7,163 bases of DNA, from assembly GCA_030038885.1 (NCBI GenBank), contig JASHQY010000118.1:1-7163 (forward strand). Direction: 5' to 3'. Numbering within the stretch: position 1 is the stretch's first letter; each line of letters opens with the position of its first letter. Source of the stretch: Thermoplasmata archaeon (GTDB taxonomy: Archaea > Thermoplasmatota > Thermoplasmata > Lutacidiplasmatales > UBA184). A program made the position numbers and the translations under genes. Below the pieces are notes generated by a model that saw only the letters and a list, made by a program, of their open reading frames with translations, did no database searches and had not been told where the DNA came from. Positions 1 through 7,163 of the stretch are shown here, one piece after another.

Positions 1-977
1 AACAGCTCCGGGCGTCGGCCGACCCGCTCGAGCCGGGCGGGCCAGACGACCTTGGCGAGACCGGAGCGCACGCGCCGATCGTCGACCGCCCGCCCGGTCG
101 CCTCGGCGAACCGCACGACCGCGGCGACGGCGAGCGCGGCGTTGCCCGGCTGGAACCGGCCGTAGAGCGGGAGCGCGATCCCGGCGAACGAGCGCCCGGG
201 CACGCGCACGTCGAACCGCTGGCCGCCCTCCGAGAGTTCGCGCGCCTCGACGCGGACATCGCCGCCGAGGTGCCAGAGGCGGACCCCGCGCTGGCGGGCC
301 TCCGCGTCGACGACCGCGAGCGCCTCGGGCGGCAGCTCGCCGATCACCCCGGTCATCCCCGGATGGAGGATGCCGGACTTCTCGTGCGCGATCGCGCCGA
401 GCGTCGCGCCGAGGATCTCGGTGTGCTCGAGCTCGATCGTCGTGACGACGCCGACCTTCGCGTCGAGCACGTTCGTCGCGTCGAGTCGACCGCCGATCCC
501 GACCTCGACCACCGCCGCCGCGACGTCCTGCCGCGCGAACCAGTCGAGCGCGAGCGCGGTCGTGACCTCGAAGAACGTCGGCGCGCGGTCGAGCGCGCCC
601 GAGGCCTCGGCCGCGCGGGCCGCGGCCTCGACCCGCGCGACGCCCGCGACGACCGCGTCCGGCGGGATCAGGGTCGCGCCGACCCGGATCCGCTCCCGGT
701 AGCTCTCGAGGTGGGGCGACGTGAAGAGGCCGGCCCGCAGGCCGTGCGCGGAGAGGATCGCCTGGGCCATCGCGGCGACCGAGCCCTTCCCCTTGCTGCC
801 GGTCACGTGGATCGCGGGGAAGCGGCGCTCGGGGTGCCCGAGCGCCTCGAGCAGCGCCGAGATCGCCTCGAGGCCGGGCCGGATCCCGAACCGGCGGCGC
901 CGGTAGAGCGCGTCGAGCGTCGCCCGGTACTCCTCGCGGCTCACGGCGCTTCGGGGCCGGGAGGGGGACCGCGGCAT
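1..977 (-). CDS. folC: Folylpolyglutamate synthase / dihydrofolate synthase family protein (FolC), 3'-truncated by window edge
   Basis: Mur-ligase-superfamily enzyme that uses ATP to add glutamate to folates and/or to make dihydrofolate from dihydropteroate; cytoplasmic. I translated this frame by hand: 325 codons are present and the reading frame is open at the left edge, so roughly the last quarter is missing (family members are usually 400-450 residues). Visible motifs are the P-loop VTGSKGKGS (residues 58-66; the family usual is TGTNGKGS, so Ser and Lys replace Thr and Asn), TSPHL (86-90), VVEVGIGGRLDATNV (156-170), HEKSGIL (198-204), FQPGNAALA (275-283) and WPARLERV (312-319). The ATG at 977 is preferred because GGAG lies 3 nt upstream; a GTG at 944 (VSREEY) is possible and would remove 11 poorly conserved residues. 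It begins 25 nt after the mutase stop codon, so it is probably co-transcribed with that gene. The family is certain; which of the two activities it has, or both, cannot be told. Confidence 0.93.
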   Translation of the reverse strand, partial: MPRSPSRPRSAVSREEYRATLDALYRRRRFGIRPGLEAISALLEALGHPERRFPAIHVTGSKGKGSVAAMAQAILSAHGLRAGLFTSPHLESYRERIRVGATLIPPDAVVAGVARVEAAARAAEASGALDRAPTFFEVTTALALDWFARQDVAAAVVEVGIGGRLDATNVLDAKVGVVTTIELEHTEILGATLGAIAHEKSGILHPGMTGVIGELPPEALAVVDAEARQRGVRLWHLGGDVRVEARELSEGGQRFDVRVPGRSFAGIALPLYGRFQPGNAALAVAAVVRFAEATGRAVDDRRVRSGLAKVVWPARLERVGRRPEL

Positions 978-1002
978 AAGCTCCGTCGGCCCGAGCGACC
1001 GC

Positions 1003-2721
<1,719 letters not shown>

Positions 2722-2745
2722 CGGGAGCGAAAGGCCGCCGACGCT

Positions 2746-2751
2746 GATAAC
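2746..2751 (-). promoter_or_regulatory. Putative TATA-like box for the acyl-CoA mutase gene
   Basis: On the minus strand the 40-nt gap before the mutase holds GTTATC, the only AT-rich hexamer in an otherwise GC-rich spacer. Its centre is about 27 nt from the ATG at 2721, the spacing expected between an archaeal TATA box and the transcription start, so the transcript would be leaderless. The lack of any Shine-Dalgarno before the ATG agrees with this. The box is weak compared with a TTTATA consensus and there is no clear A-rich BRE. Confidence 0.4.
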
Positions 2752-2761
2752 TCCGGGGGCG

Positions 2762-3562
2762 CTACCCCATGCCCCGGCGCGCGCGCGCGCCGGCCGGGGC
2801 GGAGGCCGGGGGGACCCGGAGCCCGACGAGGTCCGTGCGCCCCCGCCGGTGCCACGGGACCCCGAGCTGCGCCGCGAAGCGGGGGAACGACGCGCCGGTC
2901 CACACGGTGTTGTCCGCCAGCACGACGGACCCCGGCCGCAGTCGGGGCCGGACCGTCCGCAGCTCGAACGCCAGGTGCGCCGGCGTGTGCCGGTCGTCGT
3001 GCAGGAAGACCCCGATCGTCGGGAGCTCGCGCGCGAGCGCGGGCAGCAGCTCCTGGCTCCGTCCGATCCGCAGGTCCCATCCGGAGCGGACCCGCTCCGG
3101 GATCGCCCAGCCGCTCGTCCGGCCGGGAGGGATCGAGACCGTCGATTCGCGCGGCCCGAGGACCGGACCCCGCTGGAACGTCGGCCAGTCGATCGAGTGG
3201 AGGCGCCCGTGGCGGTTGCGGGCGAGCGCGAGGAGGAAGTGGGCGGACGAGACCCCGCTGCTCACGCCGGCCTCGACGACGTGGTCCGGGCGCGTGAGGC
3301 GCACGAGCGCGTAGAGTTCGAACGGGGCGCGGATCTGGGCGTACAGGGGCCGGCCGGCGGCCCGATGGGCCGCGCGGATCTCCTCCTCGATCGGGACCAG
3401 GTCCGCGGTCTCCGCGAGGACCTCGTCGACCTCGGACCGCGGGGCCCCGGTGAGCGCGCCGAGCCACATGGGGTCCGGAGTCGTGCGGCGGTCCCCGAGC
3501 GCCCGCCGGGCCCGCTCGGTGGCCCGGGCCGCCCGGGTCCGCGCGGTGCGGGCGCTCGTCAC
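2762..3562 (-). CDS. Class I SAM-dependent methyltransferase, substrate unknown
   Basis: A 266-residue protein with the marks of a class I (Rossmann) methyltransferase of the Methyltransf_24 / O-methyltransferase-like type. The glycine-rich SAM loop is VVEAGVSSGVSSAHFL (residues 95-110); the acidic residue ending strand 2 is in LHSIDWP (121-127); FLHDDRHTPAHL (186-197) and SVVLADNTVW (212-221) match the later strand motifs, with Asp-Asp and His candidates for metal or substrate contact. The first 28 residues are Ala/Arg-rich and probably disordered, and the last 16 (PPASAP...RRGMG) are low complexity. The start is GTG at 3562, overlapping the stop of the Dph6-family gene by GTGA, which implies translational coupling. 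It is the last gene of the purS-purL-dph6 cluster. The family is reliable. The context does not show whether the substrate is a protein, lipid, sugar or small molecule; a role in diphthamide synthesis is only a guess, since the known diphthine methyltransferases belong to a different family. Confidence 0.85.
   Translation of the reverse strand: MTSARTARTRAARATERARRALGDRRTTPDPMWLGALTGAPRSEVDEVLAETADLVPIEEEIRAAHRAAGRPLYAQIRAPFELYALVRLTRPDHVVEAGVSSGVSSAHFLLALARNRHGRLHSIDWPTFQRGPVLGPRESTVSIPPGRTSGWAIPERVRSGWDLRIGRSQELLPALARELPTIGVFLHDDRHTPAHLAFELRTVRPRLRPGSVVLADNTVWTGASFPRFAAQLGVPWHRRGRTDLVGLRVPPASAPAGARARRGMG
2774..2793. repeat. Perfect 20-bp CG-rich palindrome with an alternating (GC)7 core
   Basis: The arms (CCGGCGCGCG at 2774-2783 and its reverse complement at 2784-2793) make a perfect palindrome lying in the last codons of the methyltransferase gene, 10 bp before its stop codon. 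The core 2777-2790 is a strictly alternating GC tract, able in principle to form Z-DNA or, in RNA, a very stable hairpin. There is no T-run after it, so it is not a standard intrinsic terminator. It encodes the low-complexity tail GARARRG, so coding need seems a poor explanation, but GC-rich codon bias could produce it by chance. Confidence 0.6.
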
Positions 3563-4257
3563 GCTCCGACCCCCGGGGACCCGGGCTTCGGCCGCGCGTG
3601 GGCCGAGCGCACGATCAGCCGGCTCGACGAGGGCGCCGCGCGCCGCTCGACCTCCCCGAACTCGATCCGGGACGCGAAGAACGGCGCATCGACCACGGTG
3701 GTCTCGTACTCGCCGCCCTCCCCGGCGACGTTCGTCGCCCGGACGCTCGCGCTGCGCCGTTCGAGCTCAGCGAGGAGCGGCAGGTCGAGGCGCTGGCCGA
3801 GGAGAGCGGCGTCGTACGGCTCCGCCGCGAGCTGGACCAGGCGGATGTCGAGTCCCGCCGCGATCTCCTCGCGGACGACCCGCCCGGGGTCCTTCCGCCA
3901 CAGCGGGGTGTAGACCGGCCGGCCCACCCGGTCCGCGATCCTCAGGAGGCGGGCCCACTGGTACGATGATTGGATCGCGCCCGCGACGACCCAGCCGTGG
4001 GCGCCGGACAGTGCCCGCTCGAGCGCCGCGAGCTCCGCCGCCTCCCCCGTGCCGTCCACCGGCGCGGAGCGGTAGGCCTTCCCCCAAGCCCGGGCCTGCA
4101 GCTCGACCAGCTCGAGGTTCGGCGTGTGGAACATCATCGACTCCGGGTCCTGCGGTCGGAGCACGAGCAATTCGTCCACGGAACGGCCCTGGGTGTCGGC
4201 GAGGTAGGCCGAGTAGATGGAATCCTTTCCTCCGGAGACCAGCGCGGTGACGGTCAC
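3559..4257 (-). CDS. dph6: Diphthine--ammonia ligase family ATP pyrophosphatase (Dph6-like)
   Basis: A 232-residue adenine-nucleotide alpha hydrolase (PP-loop ATPase) of the Dph6 / ATP_bind_4 family. Dph6 catalyses the last step of diphthamide formation: ATP-dependent amidation of diphthine on the conserved histidine of elongation factor 2, in the cytoplasm. Seen here: the PP-loop ALVSGGKDS (residues 5-13), MMFHTPNLELVELQA (41-55), GAIQSSYQWAR (93-103), TPLWRKD (117-123) and the signature NVAGEGGEYETTVVDAPFF (176-194). All are the family's most conserved blocks, and the length fits the archaeal single-domain form. The start is taken as GTG at 4257, with GGAG 5 nt upstream overlapping the purL stop codon; the frame stays open much further upstream, but that part runs antiparallel-free through purL in another frame and is not real. 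It follows purL by 8 nt and overlaps the methyltransferase by 4 nt. Bacterial members of this family exist with unknown roles, so the diphthamide role rests on the inferred archaeal host. Confidence 0.9.
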   Translation of the reverse strand: MTVTALVSGGKDSIYSAYLADTQGRSVDELLVLRPQDPESMMFHTPNLELVELQARAWGKAYRSAPVDGTGEAAELAALERALSGAHGWVVAGAIQSSYQWARLLRIADRVGRPVYTPLWRKDPGRVVREEIAAGLDIRLVQLAAEPYDAALLGQRLDLPLLAELERRSASVRATNVAGEGGEYETTVVDAPFFASRIEFGEVERRAAPSSSRLIVRSAHARPKPGSPGVGA

Positions 4258-4265
4258 GTTCGCTC

Positions 4266-6596
4266 CTACGGGAGTCCGAGCCCGGTGCGCCAGCGGGCGT
4301 AGAGCGCGTCGAGGTCGAGCGTCGCGAGCGACCGGGGGCCCCACGAGAGCGCGCCCCCGGACTCGGTCACGGCGCCGAGGCGCGCGAGCGGGCGGCGGCC
4401 GATCGCCCGTCGGAACTCCGCGGCGCGGTCCTCGGGCACCTCGACCACGAGGCGGGAGGCCCCCTCGGCCGCGAGCGCGAGCCCCGGGGACGTTAGGCCG
4501 GTGGCCGCGAGATCGACCTCGAAGCCAAGGTTCCCGCCGAAGGCCATCTCGGCGAGCGTGACCGCGAGGCCCCCGTCCGAGACGTCGTGCGCGGCCACGA
4601 CCGCGTTCGAGCCGAGCGCGCGGAGGAGTCCTTCGCCGAGCCCGCGGAGGCCGGAGGGATCGCAGGGCGGGAGCGCGAACCCCTCCGTCGAGCGGCGCCG
4701 CGCCCACAGCGAGCCGCCGAGGTTCGGATCGGACGCACCGAGGAGGTAGAGCGCGTCCCCCGGCGCCTTGAGATCGGCGGTCGTCGCGTGGTCGATGGTC
4801 TCGACGATCCCGGTCGCGAGCAGCACCGGCGTCGGCGGGATCTCGTGGCCGAGGCCCCCGTTGTAGAGGCTCACGTTGCCCGACGGCACCGCGAAGCCGA
4901 GCCCCCGGGCCCCGTCCGCGAGCCCCTGGGTCACCGCCGCGAGATCCCCCAGGACCGCCGGGTCCTCGGGGTTCCCGAAGTTGAGGCAGTTCGTGAACGC
5001 GTCGGGGCGCGCGCCGACCGCGTACAGGTTGCGGGCGGCCTCCTCGACGACCCACGTCGCCCCGCGACGGGCGTCCTCGCGGCACGCCCACGGCTGGGTC
5101 GCGGTCGTGATCGCGAGCCCCCGACGGCTCTCCGCGCGCGGCTGCACGATCGCGGCGTCCCCGTGCGACGGGGACGCGACCCGGCCGTGGAGCGGCTTGA
5201 CGACCGTCCGCCCCTGGACCTCGTGGTCGTAGACGCGGATCACCGGCTCCCGCGAGACGGAGTCGGGCGCGAGGACCAGGTCCTCGACGAGCCGACCGAC
5301 CTCCTCCGCGCCGAGGTCGGGGGCCGGTCGACGGGCCCGGTGCCGCGTCCGGGTCGGCCGGTGCCGCACCGGCGGGTCGACGCGGAAGGCGACCCGCAGC
5401 CGGGCCGCCGGCGCGCCGTTCCACTCGATCGATTCGAACGGGGGACCCGTCACCTCGCCGATGTCGGTGGCGGGCACGTCGAAGCGGCGGAAGATCTCGA
5501 GCACGGCCGCGACGTCCCGGGGCCGCACGTCGAGGAGCATCCGCTCCTGCGACTCCGAGACCCACACCTCCCACGGGCGCAGGCCGGTCTCCCGCAGCGG
5601 GACGCGCGCGAGGTCGATCCTCGATCCGAACCCGCCGGCGTGGACGAGCTCGCCGGCCGCGGACGCGATCCCGCCGCCGCCCAAGTCCTTCAGACCCTGC
5701 ACGAGCCCCCGGTCGAACGATTCGAGACACGCGTGGATCAGCGGCTCCTTCACGATCGGGTTGCCGAGCTGCACCGCGCCGCGCGACTCCGACTCGCTGC
5801 GGTCCGTGAGCTCCTGGGAGGCGAACGCGACCCCGCCGATCCCGTCCCGCCCGGTGAGCCCGCCGACGAGGAGGAGCCGGTCCCCGACGGCCCGGGCCCG
5901 GTTCGGCCGGAGCCGGCGCCGGGGAAGGAAGCCGACGCACCCGACGTTCACGAGCGGGTTCACGACGTAGGCGGGGTCGAAGTAGATCCCCCCCGAGACG
6001 GTCGGGACCCCGACCCGGTTCCCGTAGTCTCGGATCCCGGCGATGATCCCCGACGCGAGGTAGCGGGGGCTCTTCGTGCCGCTCGGGAGCCGGTCCTCGG
6101 GCAGGTCGAGCGGGCCGAAGAAGAGCGGGTCGGTGAGCGCGATCGGCTTCGCGCCGACCGCGAGCACGTCGCGCAGGATCCCGCCGATCCCCGTCGCGGC
6201 CCCGCCGTAGGGCTCGACCGCGGACGGATGGTTGTGCGATTCGATGCGCAGCGCGTAGGCGAACCCGCCCTCGAATCGCAGGACGCCGGCGTCGCCGGTG
6301 CCGAGGACCCGGTCCGCCGGGCGCAGGGTCGAGAACGCCTTCCGCACGAACGGGCGGGAGCTCTTGTAACTGCAGTGCTCGCTCCAGCTCTGGGCGAGGC
6401 CGGCCAGCTCGACGTCGGTCGGCTCCCGGCGTTCCCGGCGGAAGTACGTCCGCAGCCGGCCGAGCTCCCGGTCGTCGAAGCCGAGGCCCCGTTCGCGCGA
6501 GAGCTGCTCGAGCTCGGCCCGCGACCGGGCCCGGATCGCGACGGTCGCGACCCCCTCGGCCCAGGCGGGCGGCGCCGGGTGCGACGACGTCGTCAT
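4266..6596 (-). CDS. purL: Phosphoribosylformylglycinamidine synthase subunit PurL
   Basis: Large subunit of FGAM synthase, which converts FGAR, ATP and ammonia to FGAM in step four of purine synthesis. With PurS and the glutaminase PurQ it forms the PurLQS complex in the cytoplasm. The 776 residues match the stand-alone small PurL type (about 700-760). Seen in order: the linker-type N-terminus with SWSEHCSYKSSRPF (70-83; His74 is the expected catalytic His), the nucleotide-binding block RIESHNHPSAVEPYGGAATG (118-136, metal and ATP contacts), RDYGNRVGVPTVSGG (189-203), GLKDLGGGGIASA (301-313), SESQERML (347-354), then the second half with RVYDHEVQGRTVVKPLHG (454-471), FTNCLNFGNPED (534-545), PSGNVSLYNG (571-580) and HDVSDGGLAVTLAEMAFGG (670-688). 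Residues about 409-425 form an Arg/Pro-rich stretch between the halves, longer and more basic than I expect. The ATG at 6596 is 4 nt after the purS stop, so the two are coupled. No purQ follows; the next gene is dph6. Confidence 0.98.
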   Translation of the reverse strand: MTTSSHPAPPAWAEGVATVAIRARSRAELEQLSRERGLGFDDRELGRLRTYFRRERREPTDVELAGLAQSWSEHCSYKSSRPFVRKAFSTLRPADRVLGTGDAGVLRFEGGFAYALRIESHNHPSAVEPYGGAATGIGGILRDVLAVGAKPIALTDPLFFGPLDLPEDRLPSGTKSPRYLASGIIAGIRDYGNRVGVPTVSGGIYFDPAYVVNPLVNVGCVGFLPRRRLRPNRARAVGDRLLLVGGLTGRDGIGGVAFASQELTDRSESESRGAVQLGNPIVKEPLIHACLESFDRGLVQGLKDLGGGGIASAAGELVHAGGFGSRIDLARVPLRETGLRPWEVWVSESQERMLLDVRPRDVAAVLEIFRRFDVPATDIGEVTGPPFESIEWNGAPAARLRVAFRVDPPVRHRPTRTRHRARRPAPDLGAEEVGRLVEDLVLAPDSVSREPVIRVYDHEVQGRTVVKPLHGRVASPSHGDAAIVQPRAESRRGLAITTATQPWACREDARRGATWVVEEAARNLYAVGARPDAFTNCLNFGNPEDPAVLGDLAAVTQGLADGARGLGFAVPSGNVSLYNGGLGHEIPPTPVLLATGIVETIDHATTADLKAPGDALYLLGASDPNLGGSLWARRRSTEGFALPPCDPSGLRGLGEGLLRALGSNAVVAAHDVSDGGLAVTLAEMAFGGNLGFEVDLAATGLTSPGLALAAEGASRLVVEVPEDRAAEFRRAIGRRPLARLGAVTESGGALSWGPRSLATLDLDALYARWRTGLGLP

Positions 6597-6600
6597 CGCA

Positions 6601-6867
6601 TCAGTCCGGCGGGGGCCGGATCGTCACCCGATGGATCACCGGGTTCGCGAGCAGCCGATCGACCGCCGCTTCGGCGCGGCGGTGCGCCTCGGCCGGAGTG
6701 ACGTCGACGAACTCGAGGTCGTAGACGTGGGCCGTCGCGACGCGCCGCACACCCCGGATCCCGAGGAGGCCCAGGGACTTCTCGACGCTCTCGCCCTCGG
6801 CGTCGAGCACCCCCGGCTTCAGTTCGACCCGCACCTCGAGCCGCACGGACCGCGAGGGAAGGTCCAC
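6601..6867 (-). CDS. purS: Phosphoribosylformylglycinamidine synthase subunit PurS
   Basis: Small structural subunit that docks PurL with the glutaminase PurQ and helps form the ammonia channel of FGAM synthase. Conserved blocks are VRVELKPGVLDAEGESVEKSLGLLG (family pattern with ELKPGVLDPEG), VYDLEF and the C-terminal LLANPVIHRVTI. From the GTG at 6867 the product is 88 residues; from the next in-frame GTG at 6846 it is 81, which matches the N-terminus of Bacillus PurS more closely. I prefer 6867 because the region upstream has GAGG-type sequence and a TATA-like box about 39 nt away, but this is not decisive. The frame remains open up to an ATG at 7020, giving 139 residues; the extra N-terminus is arginine- and proline-rich, has no counterpart in the family, and that ATG sits inside a TATA element, so it is rejected. 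It is the first gene of the operon, followed 4 nt later by purL. Confidence 0.93.
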   Translation of the reverse strand: MDLPSRSVRLEVRVELKPGVLDAEGESVEKSLGLLGIRGVRRVATAHVYDLEFVDVTPAEAHRRAEAAVDRLLANPVIHRVTIRPPPD

Positions 6868-6903
6868 CTCCGAACGCCTCGCGGCGCGAGACCGGAGCCG
6901 GCA

Positions 6904-6909
6904 GATAAC
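6904..6909 (-). promoter_or_regulatory. Putative TATA-like box for the purS operon
   Basis: GTTATC on the minus strand, the same hexamer as before the acyl-CoA mutase gene. Its centre is about 39 nt from the GTG at 6867, so transcription would begin near 6880 and leave a leader of roughly 13 nt (about 34 nt to the GTG at 6846). It is a weak match to the archaeal consensus and there may be a second, stronger minus-strand promoter in the TATAAA at 7025-7020, which would give a leader of about 130 nt. Confidence 0.35.
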
Positions 6910-6916
6910 GCTGAGC

Positions 6917-6942
6917 CCGGGGCCCCGATCGCTCGGCCCCGG
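6917..6942. repeat. Inverted repeat (8-bp arms, 10-nt spacer) in the purS upstream region
   Basis: The arms CCGGGGCC (6917-6924) and GGCCCCGG (6935-6942) are exact reverse complements; the spacer contains a second short stem CCGA/TCGG around a four-base loop. It lies just upstream of the TATA-like box of purS (on the minus strand), so it could be a regulator site, or a hairpin in the leader if transcription starts further upstream. In DNA this rich in G and C such repeats also arise by chance. Confidence 0.4.
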
Positions 6943-7011
6943 TCCCCGGCCCGGATCGGCGGTCCGGCGGGCCCGGCGCTCCCCCTCGGCCCGGACGGAC
7001 CGGGCAGCGTG

Positions 7012-7025
7012 CGAAACCATTTATA
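7012..7025 (+). promoter_or_regulatory. Archaeal BRE/TATA promoter element of the divergent plus-strand gene
   Basis: CGAAAC (7012-7017, BRE-like) is followed two bases later by TTTATA (7020-7025), a near-ideal archaeal core promoter and the most AT-rich spot in the window. Transcription is expected about 26 nt downstream, near 7048, just before the start of the plus-strand gene (ATG 7071, or GTG 7053 for a nearly leaderless message). On the other strand the same bases read TATAAA and could serve purS, although no good BRE precedes it there. Confidence 0.65.
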
Positions 7026-7070
7026 GGAGGACTTTTTCGGCCCGTCGGCGCGGTGGGGGCCGGGCCGTCG

Positions 7071-7163
7071 ATGGAGGAGTTCATCTGTAGTGTCGAGTTT
7101 CTCCGGGGACCGGCCGAACTCGTCGCGCGCGTGTCGAGCGAAGCCGGGGGCGTCCGCGAGTAT
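7071..7163 (+). CDS. Start of an unidentified protein-coding gene, truncated by the right window edge
   Basis: Thirty-one in-frame codons run from the ATG at 7071 to the edge with no stop, starting MEEFICSVEFLRGP and containing ELVARVSSEAGG. I do not recognise the family from this fragment. It is not the start of PurQ, which normally begins with a short hydrophobic strand ending in a PGSNCD-type motif. Support for a gene comes from the strong BRE/TATA element 46 nt upstream and the G-rich leader at 7051-7059. An in-frame GTG at 7053 would add six residues (VGAGPS) and would suit a nearly leaderless transcript; I prefer the ATG because the residues before it look like untranslated GC-rich leader. 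It is divergent from the purS operon and may share regulation with it. Confidence 0.6.
   Translation, partial: MEEFICSVEFLRGPAELVARVSSEAGGVREY

Noticed and set aside
3559..5940. A 793-residue protein fusing the Dph6-like domain to a long N-terminal extension
   Set aside because: Upstream of 4257 the frame runs through purL out of frame and gives Arg/Gly/Pro-rich noise. The GTG at 4257 has a good GGAG and the domain starts at once, so the extension is an open frame by chance.
4587..6701. 704-residue open frame on the plus strand
   Set aside because: It is antisense to purL, whose motifs are unmistakable; the translation is repetitive charged sequence without any domain.
6601..7020. A 139-residue PurS starting at the ATG at 7020
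   Set aside because: The extra 51 residues have no counterpart in PurS, and the ATG overlaps a TATA element where no message could carry it with a usable leader.
7033..7037. T5 run as an intrinsic terminator
   Set aside because: No stable hairpin directly precedes it, and it lies just after a TATA box, where it belongs to the AT-rich promoter of the plus-strand gene rather than to a gene end.

Overview
The window is very GC-rich and reads as ordinary chromosomal DNA from an archaeon. Three things support this. There is a diphthamide-type ATP pyrophosphatase (Dph6 family) and a PurS/PurL-type FGAM synthase. There is a clear archaeal BRE/TATA element at about 7012-7025, with weaker TATA-like boxes upstream of two other genes. 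The B12-dependent mutase is a separate large subunit, as is common in archaea. The proteins are arginine-rich but not strongly acidic, which argues against a haloarchaeon. A high-GC member of Thermoplasmatota or a similar lineage is a reasonable guess, but the sequence alone does not prove it.

Layout: nearly everything is on the minus strand, so it reads from right to left. A short intergenic region (about 6868-7070) separates a divergent plus-strand gene, of which only the first 31 codons are present (7071 to the edge), from a compact minus-strand cluster: purS (6601-6867), purL (4266-6596), a Dph6-family ATP pyrophosphatase (3559-4257) and a class I SAM-dependent methyltransferase (2762-3562). 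Gaps in this cluster are 4 nt and 8 nt, and the last pair overlaps by 4 nt (GTGA), so it looks like one translationally coupled operon. A 40-nt gap with a TATA-like box precedes a B12-dependent acyl-CoA mutase large subunit (1003-2721). This is followed 25 nt later by folC (977 to the left edge, C-terminus missing).

Functionally, purS and purL make two of the three parts of the FGAM synthase of purine synthesis; the glutaminase purQ is not in the window. The Dph6-like protein probably amidates diphthine on translation factor EF2. The methyltransferase has no assignable substrate. The mutase rearranges an acyl-CoA carbon skeleton and needs a cobalamin-binding partner that is not seen here. FolC points to folate metabolism, which would fit folate-dependent purine synthesis.

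I do not see a mobile element, CRISPR array, tRNA or rRNA, or an obviously new multi-gene system. The most worthwhile observation is that the mutase, which would be named methylmalonyl-CoA mutase by default, carries Phe and Gln at the two positions that hold the substrate carboxylate in true methylmalonyl-CoA mutase. That is the pattern of isobutyryl-CoA mutase.
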